Part shown: positions 35,874-44,334 of the stretch, in pieces
Numbering within the stretch: the stretch's first letter is position 1
Layout: each line of letters begins with the position of its first letter
Origin: Streptomyces paludis
GTDB taxonomy: Bacteria; Actinomycetota; Actinomycetes; Streptomycetales; Streptomycetaceae
Length of the DNA stretch: 64,000 nucleotides
Direction: 5' to 3'
NCBI RefSeq assembly: GCF_003344965.1
Contig: NZ_CP031194.1
Span: forward strand, 7,130,001 to 7,194,000
Translations under genes and position numbers: made by a program
The notes under the pieces: model-generated
What the model saw: only the letters and a program-made list of their open reading frames with translations
Database searches by the model: none
What the model was told of the DNA's origin: nothing

Positions 35874-37259
35874 GTGACACAGCAGCCGCCTTCTCCACCT
35901 GCGTACGACAAGCGGGCCGCCAGAAGAGTTGTTATCGCCAGCTCCATCGGAACCGTCATCGAGTGGTACGACTTCGCGCTCTACGGCGCCGCCTCCGCCC
36001 TCGTCTTCGGCCCCCTGTTCTTCCCCGACCAGTCCACCGTCGCCGGCACCCTCGCCTCCTTCGCGATCTTCGCCGTCGCCTTCTTCGTACGGCCCATCGG
36101 CGGACTCATCGCCGCGCACATCGGGGACCGGGTCGGCCGCAAGCCCGTCCTGATCTTCACCATCACCCTCATGGGCGTGGCCACCGTCGCCGTCGGGCTG
36201 CTGCCCACCTACGAGACGATCGGCGTCTGGGCGCCGGTCCTGCTCACCCTCACCCGGATGCTCCAGGGACTCGGCGCGGGCGCCGAGTTCGCGGGCGCCG
36301 TCACCGCCGTGTCGGAGTACACACCGGACCACCGGCGCGGCTTCTACACCTCCTTCTCCCAGGCGTCCGTCGGACTGGCCTTCGTCCTGTCCACCGGGTT
36401 CTTCGCGATCCTCGGCGCCATCCCGCGCGATGTCCTGCTCGACTGGGCCTGGCGTATCCCGTTCCTCGCGAGCTTCGTCATCTTCGGTGTCGCGCTCTTC
36501 ATCCGCCGCCGGATCGAGGAGACCCCCGAGTTCGTCGAGGCGAAGAAGACCGCGGTCAAGAACGCCGAGAAGTCGGGCGCGCCCCGGCCCCAGCGGATCC
36601 CGCTGATACAGGCGCTCCGCGAGAGCCCCCGGCAGCTGGTCATCGGTGTGCTCTGCGGCTCGGGCCTGAACGTGGCCGGGTATCTCGTCAACACGTTCTC
36701 GCTCAGCTACATCAAGAACACCCTGGAGATGTCCGCGACCGTCGCCACCGTCGGTGTGATCGCGGCGACCGGCAGCAGCATCTTCATGGTCCCGCTCTTC
36801 GGCCATCTCTCGGACCGGATCGGCCGGATGCCGGTCCTGGCCGGCGGGGCGATCTTCACCGCGCTCTACATCCCGCCGTTCTTCCTGATGCTCGACAGCA
36901 GGCAGCCGGTCCTGATCGTCCTGGCCATGGCCATCGCCTACGGGGTCGGCCAGAGCGCCATGCTGGGCTCGCAGTCCGCGTTCCTCGCCGAACTCTTCGA
37001 GACCCGCTACCGGTTCACCGCCATCGCCGCCTCGCGCGAACTGAACGTGATGCTGCTCGGCGGTACGACGCCCTTCATCGCCACGGCCCTCGTCGCCGTG
37101 AGCGGCGGCCCCTGGCTCGTGGTGGGCTTCGTCGTCCTGTGCCAGTTCCTGACACTCCTGGCCGTCGCGCTCGCACGGCGTACCGCCAGGGCCGACGCCG
37201 GTACGGACAAGACCTCCGGCCCCCGCCCCGACGCGCCCACCACGGCGTCGCGCCACTGA
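35874..37259 (+). CDS. MFS transporter, metabolite:H+ symporter (MHS) family
   Basis: Inner-membrane permease of 461 aa with twelve predicted helices. IEWYDFALYG in helix 1 and HIGDRVGRKP in the 2-3 loop are hallmarks of the MHS branch (KgtP, ProP, ShiA). Substrates of this branch are organic or sugar acids and osmolytes. As last gene of the operon (180 nt after the aldolase) it probably imports the sugar acid. GTG 35874 is selected by AAGAG upstream and by the usual cytoplasmic N-terminus YDKRAARRV. A strong terminator follows. Confidence 0.88.
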   Translation: MTQQPPSPPAYDKRAARRVVIASSIGTVIEWYDFALYGAASALVFGPLFFPDQSTVAGTLASFAIFAVAFFVRPIGGLIAAHIGDRVGRKPVLIFTITLMGVATVAVGLLPTYETIGVWAPVLLTLTRMLQGLGAGAEFAGAVTAVSEYTPDHRRGFYTSFSQASVGLAFVLSTGFFAILGAIPRDVLLDWAWRIPFLASFVIFGVALFIRRRIEETPEFVEAKKTAVKNAEKSGAPRPQRIPLIQALRESPRQLVIGVLCGSGLNVAGYLVNTFSLSYIKNTLEMSATVATVGVIAATGSSIFMVPLFGHLSDRIGRMPVLAGGAIFTALYIPPFFLMLDSRQPVLIVLAMAIAYGVGQSAMLGSQSAFLAELFETRYRFTAIAASRELNVMLLGGTTPFIATALVAVSGGPWLVVGFVVLCQFLTLLAVALARRTARADAGTDKTSGPRPDAPTTASRH

Positions 37260-37264
37260 GTCCC

Positions 37265-37301
37265 GCACCGGGACCGACGGTGGTTCCGTCGGTCCCGGTG
37301 C
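37265..37301 (+). terminator. Strong hairpin terminator of the sugar-acid operon
   Basis: A perfect 16-bp stem (GCACCGGGACCGACGG and its complement) has a 5-nt loop and begins 5 nt after the transporter stop. Confidence 0.85.
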
Positions 37302-37356
37302 ACGGGCCCGTCCGGATCCGGCCAGATCCGCTCGGCAGGCCCTACACTCCGGCCTC

Positions 37357-38109
37357 ATGCTGCGCGTACTCGCTGTGGACGACGAAGAGCCGGCCCTCGA
37401 AGAGCTGCTCTACCTGCTCAGGGCCGACCCCCGCGTCCGCACCGCCGAGGGGGCCACCGGTGCCACGGAGGCGCTGCGCCGTATCGGGGCCGCGCTGGAG
37501 GCGGGGCCCGGCGGACCCGGGGCCGTCGATGTCGTCTTCCTCGACATCCACATGGCCGGGCTGACCGGGCTCGATGTCGCCCGGCTGCTGGCCGGCTTCG
37601 CCGAACCCCCGCTGATCGTCTTCGTCACGGCCCACGAGGGCTTCGCCGTCACGGCCTTCGACCTCAAGGCCGTCGACTACGTGCTCAAACCCGTCCGCAG
37701 GGAGCGCCTCGCCGAGGCCGTACGCCGGGTCGCCGGACTCGTGGGAGAGCGCGCCCCGCTGCCGGAACGGGCCCCGGCCGCCGACCAGATCGCGGTCGAA
37801 CGGGGCGGGGTGATCCGCCTCGTCGCCGTCGCCGACATCGCCTACGCCGAGGCGCGCGGCGACTACGCCCGGCTGCACACCGACACCGGCAGCCATCTGG
37901 TCCGGATACCGCTCACCACCCTGGAGGAGCGCTGGGGGCCACGCGGTTTCGTACGGATCCACCGCCGCCATCTGGTCGCGCTCGACCGCGTCGACGAACT
38001 CCGTCTCGACGCGGGCGCGATGAGCGTCCGCGTCGGGGACGCGGAGCTGGCCGTCAGCCGCCGGCACGCCCGCGCGCTGCGGGAACTGCTGATGCGGCGG
38101 CCCCGGTGA
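37357..38109 (+). CDS. LytTR-family response regulator
   Basis: Cytoplasmic regulator of 250 aa. The receiver domain (about 1-120) has the acidic pair VDDEEP, phospho-acceptor Asp in VVFLDIHMAG and Lys in DYVLKPVRRE. The LytTR DNA-binding domain fills the C-terminus (about 145-248; YAEARGDYARLHTDTG, RIHRRHLVALDRV). It is the first of four genes that overlap one another by four bases, ending with its cognate kinase. By family it binds direct-repeat operators; none was located here. Confidence 0.92.
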   Translation: MLRVLAVDDEEPALEELLYLLRADPRVRTAEGATGATEALRRIGAALEAGPGGPGAVDVVFLDIHMAGLTGLDVARLLAGFAEPPLIVFVTAHEGFAVTAFDLKAVDYVLKPVRRERLAEAVRRVAGLVGERAPLPERAPAADQIAVERGGVIRLVAVADIAYAEARGDYARLHTDTGSHLVRIPLTTLEERWGPRGFVRIHRRHLVALDRVDELRLDAGAMSVRVGDAELAVSRRHARALRELLMRRPR

Positions 38110-38546
38110 CGGACCCGAAGGCCGACCCCGAGGCCGACCCGAAGACGGACCCGAGGACCGACCCGGGAGCCCCCGCGCCCGCCCCCGCGCCGGCGCCCGC
38201 GCCCCGCCGTGAGGTCGTCACCGGTGAGCCCCGGCGCGTCCGCCCGCTGCCCCGCTACCGCGCCCAGGCCGAGATCCGCGAACACACCGCGCTCGGCGAC
38301 GCCTACGTCCGCTCCCTCATGCGCGGCCAACTGCGCGCCGCGCTCACCGTGTTCGGGGTCCTCGCGCTGACCGTCGGCACCCTCCCGCTGGCCTTCGCCG
38401 CGCTGCGCGACGCGACCGCCGTCTGGGTCGTGCTCGGCTTCGCCGCGTACCCGCTGCTCACCCTCGGCGGCTGGTGGTACGTCCGGCGCGCCGAGCGCAA
38501 CGAGCGCGACTTCGCCCGGCTCGTGAAGGGCCGGCCCGCCCCGTGA
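38106..38546 (+). CDS. DUF485-like small membrane protein, symporter partner
   Basis: Membrane protein of 146 aa. The N-terminal 45 residues are a disordered repeat of DPK/DPE and APAP units. Two transmembrane helices follow (about 76-97 and 102-122), then a basic tail ending ERDFARLVKG. Small proteins of this layout (YjcH/DUF485) usually precede acetate-type sodium-solute symporters. The GTG start and the stop both overlap neighbours by four bases, so it is translated stoichiometrically with them. Confidence 0.75.
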   Translation: MTDPKADPEADPKTDPRTDPGAPAPAPAPAPAPRREVVTGEPRRVRPLPRYRAQAEIREHTALGDAYVRSLMRGQLRAALTVFGVLALTVGTLPLAFAALRDATAVWVVLGFAAYPLLTLGGWWYVRRAERNERDFARLVKGRPAP

Positions 38547-40009
38547 ACCAGAGCTACCCCGTCACGGCCGTCGCCGTCGTCGTGCTCGCCACCGTCCTCG
38601 TCGGCGGCTTCGGGCTGCGGATATCCCGTACCACCTCCGACTTCTACGTCGCCTCCCGCACCGTCGGGCCCTCCCTCAACGCCGCCGCGATCAGCGGGGA
38701 GTACCTCTCCGCTGCCTCCTTCCTCGGCGTCGCCGGACTGGTGCTGCTGCACGGCCCCGACATGCTCTGGTACCCCGTGGGCTACACCGCCGGCTATCTC
38801 GTCCTGCTGGTGTTCGTCGCCGCCCCGCTGCGCCGCTCCGGCGCGTACACCCTCCCCGACTTCGCCGAGGGACGGCTCGAATCGCGCGCCGTGCGCCGGC
38901 TGGTCGGGGTCTTTGTCGTCGGCGCGGGCTGGCTCTATCTCGTCCCCCAACTCCAGGGCGCCGGGCTGACGCTGAAGATCCTCACCGGTGCGCCCGGCTG
39001 GTTCGGCGGGGTGCTCGTCGCACTCGTCGTGGTGGTGGCCGTCGCGGCGGGCGGGATGCGCAGCATCACCTTCGTCCAGGCGTTCCAGTACTGGCTCAAG
39101 CTCACCGCGCTGCTTGTCCCGGCGGTCTTCCTGCTGATGGCCTGGTGGGGTCAGGGACGGCCGCGCCCCGAAGCGGCCCTGGCCGCCGCCGTCGCCGTCC
39201 GCGCGGACCATCCGCTCTACGCCACCTACGGCCTGATCATCGCGACCTTCCTCGGCACGATGGGACTGCCGCATGTCGTCGTCCGCTTCTACACCAGCCC
39301 CGGTGGCCGGGACGCCCGCCGCACCACCGTCGCCGTACTGGCGCTGATCGGCGCGTTCTATCTGCTGCCGCCCGTCTACGGAGCGCTGGGCCGGCTCTAC
39401 GTCCCCGTACTGCCCCGCGGTACGGACGCCGACGCCACCGTCCTGCTGCTGCCGGCCCGGGCGCTCGGCGGGCTCGCCGGTGATCTGCTCGGCGCGCTGG
39501 TCGCGGGCGGCGCCTTCGCCGCGTTCCTCTCCACCGCCTCCGGGCTGACCATGGCCGTCGCGGGGGTCCTCACCCAGGACGTGCTGCCCGCGCGCGGGGT
39601 ACGGCAGTTCCGGCTGGCCACCCCGATCGCCATGGCCGTCCCGCTCGGCGGGTCGCTGCTGGTCGCCGGGGCGCCGGTGGCCGACTCGGTGGGCATGGCC
39701 TTCGCGGTCTCCGCGTCGTCGTTCTGCCCGCTGCTCGTGCTCGGCATCTGGTGGCGGGGGCTCACCCCGCCGGGGGCCGCCGCCGGACTGCTGCTCGGCG
39801 GCGGGCTCTCGTTCGCCGCGACGGTCATCACGGTGACCGGGACCGTACGGTCGGGGTGGCCGCACGCGCTGCTCGCCTGGCCCGCCGTCTGGTCCGTGCC
39901 CGTCGGCTTCCTCGCCATGATCCTTGTCTCGCTGGCCACCCGGAGCCGGATACCGGCGGGCACGAACGCGGCGATGGCCCGCTTCCATCTGCCGGAGGGC
40001 CTGACATGA
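38543..40009 (+). CDS. Sodium/solute symporter, ActP-like
   Basis: Integral membrane transporter of the SSS family, 488 aa, with about thirteen helices. TSDFYVASRTVGPSLNAAAISGEYLSAASFLG carries the family signature, and FLGTMGLPHVVVRFYT matches the acetate/pyruvate permease branch. GTG 38543 overlaps the preceding stop. Likely substrate is acetate, pyruvate or another short carboxylate (inference). Its position between a LytTR regulator and a LytS kinase suggests the transporter is part of, or controlled by, the sensing circuit. Confidence 0.88.
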   Translation: MNQSYPVTAVAVVVLATVLVGGFGLRISRTTSDFYVASRTVGPSLNAAAISGEYLSAASFLGVAGLVLLHGPDMLWYPVGYTAGYLVLLVFVAAPLRRSGAYTLPDFAEGRLESRAVRRLVGVFVVGAGWLYLVPQLQGAGLTLKILTGAPGWFGGVLVALVVVVAVAAGGMRSITFVQAFQYWLKLTALLVPAVFLLMAWWGQGRPRPEAALAAAVAVRADHPLYATYGLIIATFLGTMGLPHVVVRFYTSPGGRDARRTTVAVLALIGAFYLLPPVYGALGRLYVPVLPRGTDADATVLLLPARALGGLAGDLLGALVAGGAFAAFLSTASGLTMAVAGVLTQDVLPARGVRQFRLATPIAMAVPLGGSLLVAGAPVADSVGMAFAVSASSFCPLLVLGIWWRGLTPPGAAAGLLLGGGLSFAATVITVTGTVRSGWPHALLAWPAVWSVPVGFLAMILVSLATRSRIPAGTNAAMARFHLPEGLT

Positions 40010-41199
40010 GCGGATCCGCGCTCGCCGTACTGATCACCCTGGGCCCGCTGCTCGTCGCGGGCGGCTTCGTCCTCGGCCGGCGCACCGCGCCGCACGGCCG
40101 TACCAGCGATGTCGGCACCCCCGTGGAACACGCCACCTTCGAGACCCTGCACACCGCCTCGCTCGCCGCGCCCCCGCTGCGCGCCGGGCTCACCGAGGAG
40201 AGCGCCCGCAAGGCGGCCCGCCGGCTGCGCTCGCTGCTGGGCACGGACGCGCTCTGTCTCACCGACCGGGAGCGGGTCCTCGCCTGGGACGGTACGGGCG
40301 ACCACCACGGCGCCCGGGTGATGGAGCGGATCGGCGCGCTGCTGGAGAGCGGTCGCGGTACGGCCTTCGCGGACGCCTGCGACGACCTCGACTGCCCGCA
40401 GCGCTGGGCCGTGGCGGCTCCGCTGACCGTCGACCACCGGGTGCTCGGCACCCTGGTCGCCTACGCGCCGCGCGAGTCCGCGGTGCTGGCGCGGGCGGTC
40501 GGCGAGGTGGCCCGCTGGGTCTCCGTACAGCTGGAACTGGCCGAGCTGGACCGCTCCCGCACCCGGCTGATCGAGGCGGAGATCAGGGCGCTGCGGGCCC
40601 AGATCTCCCCGCACTTCCTCTTCAACTCGCTGGCCGCGATCGCCTCGTTCGTCCGTACCGACCCGGCCCGTGCCCGTGAACTCCTGCTGGAATTCGCGGA
40701 CTTCACCCGCTACTCGTTCCGCAGTCACGGCGACTTCACCACGCTCGCCGACGAGTTGCACTCCATCGACCAGTATCTGGCCCTGGTCCGGGCCCGGTTC
40801 GGTGAGCGGCTCTCGGTCACCCTCCAGATCGCCCCGGAGGTGCTGCCCGTCGCCATGCCGTTCCTCTGTCTCCAGCCGCTCGTGGAGAACGCCGTCAAGC
40901 ACGGTCTCGAAGGCGCGGACGCCACCGCGAGCCGGATCACCATCAGCGCGCTCGACGCGGGCGCCGAGGCCGAGGTGGTGATCGAGGACGACGGCGTCGG
41001 CATGGAGCCGGACCGGCTGCGCCGGATCCTGCGCGGCGAGGGCGGCGCCTCCACCGGGATCGGGCTGCTCAACGTGGACGAGCGGCTGCGCCAGGTGTAC
41101 GGGGACGCGTACGGCCTCGTCATCGAGACGGGCGTCGGCGCGGGGATGAAGATCACGGTACGTGTGCCCAAGTACCGCGCGGGCGTGCACGGCAGCTGA
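40006..41199 (+). CDS. LytS-type sensor histidine kinase
   Basis: Kinase of 397 aa with one N-terminal membrane helix (about 4-24) and a GAF-like sensor region (about 50-180). The His_kinase motif is RAQISPHFLFNSLAAI, with the phospho-acceptor His, and a GHKL ATPase domain follows (PLVENAVKHGLEG, IEDDGVGM, STGIGLLNVDERL). The usual multi-span LytS sensor is absent; sensing may be cytoplasmic or via the neighbouring symporter. ATGA overlap with the symporter gene. Confidence 0.9.
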   Translation: MSGSALAVLITLGPLLVAGGFVLGRRTAPHGRTSDVGTPVEHATFETLHTASLAAPPLRAGLTEESARKAARRLRSLLGTDALCLTDRERVLAWDGTGDHHGARVMERIGALLESGRGTAFADACDDLDCPQRWAVAAPLTVDHRVLGTLVAYAPRESAVLARAVGEVARWVSVQLELAELDRSRTRLIEAEIRALRAQISPHFLFNSLAAIASFVRTDPARARELLLEFADFTRYSFRSHGDFTTLADELHSIDQYLALVRARFGERLSVTLQIAPEVLPVAMPFLCLQPLVENAVKHGLEGADATASRITISALDAGAEAEVVIEDDGVGMEPDRLRRILRGEGGASTGIGLLNVDERLRQVYGDAYGLVIETGVGAGMKITVRVPKYRAGVHGS

Positions 41200-41252
41200 C
41201 GCGGGAGCGCCGGGACGGCCGTGACCGCCGGGACGGCCGTGCGGTCGGAACC

Positions 41253-41774
41253 TCAGAACAGATGGATCGCCAGATGCCCCAGCGGCAGCCCCAGCTGCCA
41301 GGCCGGTGTCCACACCTGGGGCCCCTCCGCCTCGTCCGCGGTCAGCGGACCGGGGCCGTACGGGCCCATCGCGTCGAGGTCGGGTGCCAGCAGCTCCGTC
41401 TCCTCCAGCCACCGCCAGGCCGTCCCCGCCAGCGCCAGATCCGGATCACGGGTCCCCGAGCCGGACTCGAAGTCGAGCGCCTCCAGCCGGTCGAGCCGGG
41501 CGCAGACCCACTCCCGCCAGCCCGTCCCGTACGCCGTGAGCGAGCGCCACTCCTCCATTCTGGCCACCACGCGCGGTCCGCCGACCGAGCCGTCCGAGAG
41601 GAAGATGGTCAGGGCCAGCGCGTCCCGGCCCGCCCGGTACTCCAGCGTCGTCGGTGGCATGAGATCACCGGTGCGCAGCAGCTCGTCGGCGATGTACTCC
41701 GCGTACATCCACGCCATGGGGACAAGCAGCCCGCCACCGCCCGCCCCTTCCCCTTCAGTGCATTCCGGACGCAT
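41253..41774 (-). CDS. Hypothetical protein, 173 aa
   Basis: A soluble acidic protein. GGAAGGCGG about eight nt upstream selects ATG 41774; the longer open frame is not needed. It is rich in Trp and acidic residues (TGWREWVCARLDRLEAL, TPAWQLGLPLGHLAI), with no signal peptide or membrane helix. I do not recognise the family. It lies alone between the LytS kinase (convergent) and a divergent short anti-sigma gene. Confidence 0.65.
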   Translation of the reverse strand: MRPECTEGEGAGGGGLLVPMAWMYAEYIADELLRTGDLMPPTTLEYRAGRDALALTIFLSDGSVGGPRVVARMEEWRSLTAYGTGWREWVCARLDRLEALDFESGSGTRDPDLALAGTAWRWLEETELLAPDLDAMGPYGPGPLTADEAEGPQVWTPAWQLGLPLGHLAIHLF

Positions 41775-41888
41775 CGATTTTCCGCCTTCCTTCCGTTCCC
41801 CCGAAACCTGCTTAAGGGAGCATTGAACCGGCGGCAGCCGCTCCGCGTGGCCAGAAGAGCAGGATCGGTCGGCTGACGGGAGCGGATT

Positions 41889-42113
41889 GTGACGGGTGTG
41901 GCCGACGGTGAGGGCGCCGACGATGGAGCGGACGATTCCGGCCCACATGTACGGTCGCTTCTCGGCGTCTATGTGCTCGACGCGCTCCCGCCCGAGGAGG
42001 AGCGGCGGGTCGCGGACCATCTGGCGGGGTGCGACGGATGCGGCGCGGCCTACCGGGAGGTGGCCGACACGCCGTCACTGCTCGGGCTGCTGGACGAGGA
42101 CGACCTGCGGTGA
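41889..42113 (+). CDS. Short soluble anti-sigma factor with zinc-finger
   Basis: A 74-aa protein that is essentially only a zinc-binding anti-sigma domain. His20, then His44-x3-Cys48-x2-Cys51 (ADHLAGCDGC) form the ZAS motif. The N-terminus is Asp/Glu-rich. There is no membrane helix, so it acts in the cytoplasm and could be a redox-switched regulator like RsrA, although it is shorter. GTG start with GGGAGCGG upstream. The convergent gene 47 nt away encodes an ECF sigma factor, a natural partner. Confidence 0.75.
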   Translation: MTGVADGEGADDGADDSGPHVRSLLGVYVLDALPPEEERRVADHLAGCDGCGAAYREVADTPSLLGLLDEDDLR

Positions 42114-42160
42114 CCGGACCCGCCCTGGGCCCCGCCCCCGGACCCGCCCCGGGAGCTGCC

Positions 42161-42808
42161 CTAGCCCCCGTCACCGGCCCTCTCGCCGGGCTCGCCCCCG
42201 GCCCCGTCGCCGGTCCGGCTGTAGCCCGGCAGCGCGTGCGCCAGGGCCCGCAGCGCGTAGTACGTACGGGACTTGACGGTGCCCGGCGGAATGCCGAGCA
42301 CCCGCGCCGCCTCGTTGACGCCGAGCCCGCGGAAGTAGATCTGCACCAGCACGGCGCGGTGCTCCCCGCTCAGCGTCCGCACCGCCCGCCGTACGTCGAG
42401 GGCCGCGACCGCGCTCTCCGTACGGTCCTCGGGGTCGGCCGTGGCGGCCAGCACCGCGTCACCGACCTCCGGCGGGCGGGCCAGCCGGGATCTGCGCGCG
42501 TCGATGGCCAGCCGGCGGGCGACGGTGAACAGCCAGGGCCGCATCGACTCGAAAGGGGCGTCGAACGCCTCGGGGTGGAGCCAGGCCCGTACCAGCGTCT
42601 CCTGGACGAGGTCCTCGGCGCGCTGGCGGTCGCCGTAGACCAGACCGAGCAGGAAGTGGAGCAGGGCGGGGCCGTGACACCGCTGGAGTTCGGCCAGGGC
42701 CCGCTCGTCGGTGGTCGCCTCGGTGGCCGCGCCGGCGGTCGTGCCGGTGCCGGCGGCGGTGCTGGTGGCGGTGGCGGTGCTCGTGGCGGTAGCGGTAGCG
42801 GTGGTCAT
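42161..42808 (-). CDS. ECF-type RNA polymerase sigma factor
   Basis: Sigma-70 family protein of 215 aa. Region 2 (about 40-110; GDRQRAEDLVQETLVRAWLH, RPWLFTVARRLAID) and region 4 (about 140-195; EHRAVLVQIYFRGLGVNEAARVLGIP, GTVKSRTYYAL) are complete. The first 25 residues are an Ala/Thr/Ser run from an imperfect GC-rich tandem repeat in the DNA (42710-42805). It opposes a zinc-finger anti-sigma gene tail-to-tail. AAAGGG nine nt before ATG 42808 is the probable ribosome-binding site. Target promoters are unknown. Confidence 0.9.
   Translation of the reverse strand: MTTATATATSTATATSTAAGTGTTAGAATEATTDERALAELQRCHGPALLHFLLGLVYGDRQRAEDLVQETLVRAWLHPEAFDAPFESMRPWLFTVARRLAIDARRSRLARPPEVGDAVLAATADPEDRTESAVAALDVRRAVRTLSGEHRAVLVQIYFRGLGVNEAARVLGIPPGTVKSRTYYALRALAHALPGYSRTGDGAGGEPGERAGDGG
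42710..42805. repeat. Imperfect short tandem repeat at the sigma gene's 5' end
   Basis: Degenerate GGTGGCGGT/GGTAGCGGT units encode the Ala-Thr-Ser-rich N-terminus of the ECF sigma factor. Such tracts can vary in length. Confidence 0.5.
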
Positions 42809-43039
42809 CGTGGGTCGCCCTTTCTCGCCGTTCTCGCGCTGGGTCCGTGCGGCGTATCCGAACGCATGGCGGCGCCGGGGGACAGACAGCGGGCAGAGAT
42901 CTGCGACGAGCGGTCGCTCACTGCGACGAGTGGTGCGGTGAACGGTCGGCGGCCGGGCGGGGGCCGGGCGGGGGCCGGTCCGGCGGATGGCCGGGGGACG
43001 CCGTTCGGTCCTATTCGGGCGTGGTGTCCCCTTGCTTAC

Positions 43040-43068
43040 TTGACATCCATTTATATGACTATATGTAT
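43040..43068 (+). promoter_or_regulatory. AT-rich promoter of the CapA gene
   Basis: TTGACA (43040-43045) is followed by an AT-rich stretch with TATGTA/ATGTAT at the -10 position (43062-43068). The low GC content here stands out from the surroundings. Confidence 0.55.
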
Positions 43069-43106
43069 TCACGGGAACGGTATCCCCGGACCCCGGAGCC
43101 CGACCC

Positions 43107-44288
43107 ATGACACAGCGTGTGCGACAGGGAGCAGTGGCCGCCGCGGCGCTGCTCATGACAGCGGCGGCGGCCTGCGCGGCCCCCCGGACCCCCACATCCC
43201 CGCACGGGCCACCGGCCACCGGCGCGCCGGCCCCGGCGTCCGCGCGCGGATTCACCCTCGTCGCCTCGGGCGATGTCCTGCCGCACGACTCGGTCATCGA
43301 CCGGGCCCGCGCGGACGCGGGCGGCTCCGGACACGACTTCGCGCCGATGCTCGCCGGCGTCCGGCCCGTCGTCGCCGCGGCGGACGTGGCGATCTGCCAC
43401 ATGGAGACCGTGGCGGGGGAGGAGGACGGCCCCTTCAGCGGCTACCCGGCCTTCGTCTCCCCGCCCGAGGTGGCCCAGGGACTCAAGGACACCGGCTACG
43501 ACTCCTGCTCCACCGCCTCGAACCACAGCCTGGACGACGGCTCCGCCGGGGTACGGCGCACCCTCGAAGCCCTCGACAAGGCGGGCGTACGGCACGCCGG
43601 CACGGCCCGCTCGGACGCCGAGGCGGCCCGCCCGGCCACCCTGACGGCGGGCGGCGCCCGGATCGCCCAACTCTCCTACACCTACGGCACCAACGACTAT
43701 CCGCTGCCCGACGGAGAGCCCTGGGCGGTCGCCCTCATCGACGAGAAGAAGATCGTCGCCGACGCCCGCGCCGCCCGGCGCGCCGGCGCCGATGTCGTGG
43801 TGGTCAGCCTCCACTGGGGCACCGAGTGGCAGACGGCCCCCGACGAGATCCAGCTCGACCTCGGGAAACGGCTCACCGCGTCCCGTACCGGCAGCCGCCC
43901 CGACATCGATCTGATCCTCGGCACACACGCCCATGTCCCGCAGGCGTACGAGAAGGTCAACGGCACCTGGATCATCTACGGGATGGGTGACCAGATCGCC
44001 GGGATCATGACCAATGACGACGGCGAACTCGACGGACGCGGCAACCAGGGCTCGATCGGCCGCTTCACCTTCGCGCCGCCCGCCGCGCCCGGGGAGCGCT
44101 GGCCGGTGCGGAAGGCGGAGTTCGTCCCGCAGATGATGGACACGGACACGGGCCGCGTGGTGGATCTGCGCGACGCCGTGCGCGCGGACCCGGACCGGGA
44201 GGACTACGCCGACGCGCTCGCCGGGATCAGCGCCGCCGTCCTGAGCCGCGGCGCCGCCGCCGACGGACTCGCCCTGGGCCGCGATTGA
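43107..44288 (+). CDS. CapA-family lipoprotein (poly-gamma-glutamate synthesis-like)
   Basis: Secreted protein of 393 aa with a signal peptide and a lipobox-like AAAC near residue 23, then a metallophosphatase-fold CapA domain. Motifs are LVASGDVLPH, STASNHSLDDG, VSLHWGTEWQ and LGTHAHVPQ, which carry the metal-binding Asp/His positions. CapA proteins take part in gamma-polyglutamate or capsule handling at the cell surface. The other cap genes are not adjacent, so in Streptomyces its role is open. It has a near-consensus promoter about 40 nt upstream. Confidence 0.88.
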   Translation: MTQRVRQGAVAAAALLMTAAAACAAPRTPTSPHGPPATGAPAPASARGFTLVASGDVLPHDSVIDRARADAGGSGHDFAPMLAGVRPVVAAADVAICHMETVAGEEDGPFSGYPAFVSPPEVAQGLKDTGYDSCSTASNHSLDDGSAGVRRTLEALDKAGVRHAGTARSDAEAARPATLTAGGARIAQLSYTYGTNDYPLPDGEPWAVALIDEKKIVADARAARRAGADVVVVSLHWGTEWQTAPDEIQLDLGKRLTASRTGSRPDIDLILGTHAHVPQAYEKVNGTWIIYGMGDQIAGIMTNDDGELDGRGNQGSIGRFTFAPPAAPGERWPVRKAEFVPQMMDTDTGRVVDLRDAVRADPDREDYADALAGISAAVLSRGAAADGLALGRD

Positions 44289-44334
44289 TGACGTACCGCC
44301 TCCCGGACACGGGCAACTCCCCGGCCCGGCGGGG

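Noticed and set aside
30467..37259. Classical L-fucose or galactonate operon assignment
   Set aside because: The dehydratase is shorter than known fuconate dehydratases and has a KxN motif, and no fumarylacetoacetase-type hydrolase is present. A specific substrate name would be guesswork.
41209..41241. Terminator after the LytS gene
   Set aside because: The sequence is a tandem direct repeat (GCCGGGACGGCCGTG twice, period 18) rather than an inverted repeat, with only weak stem potential.
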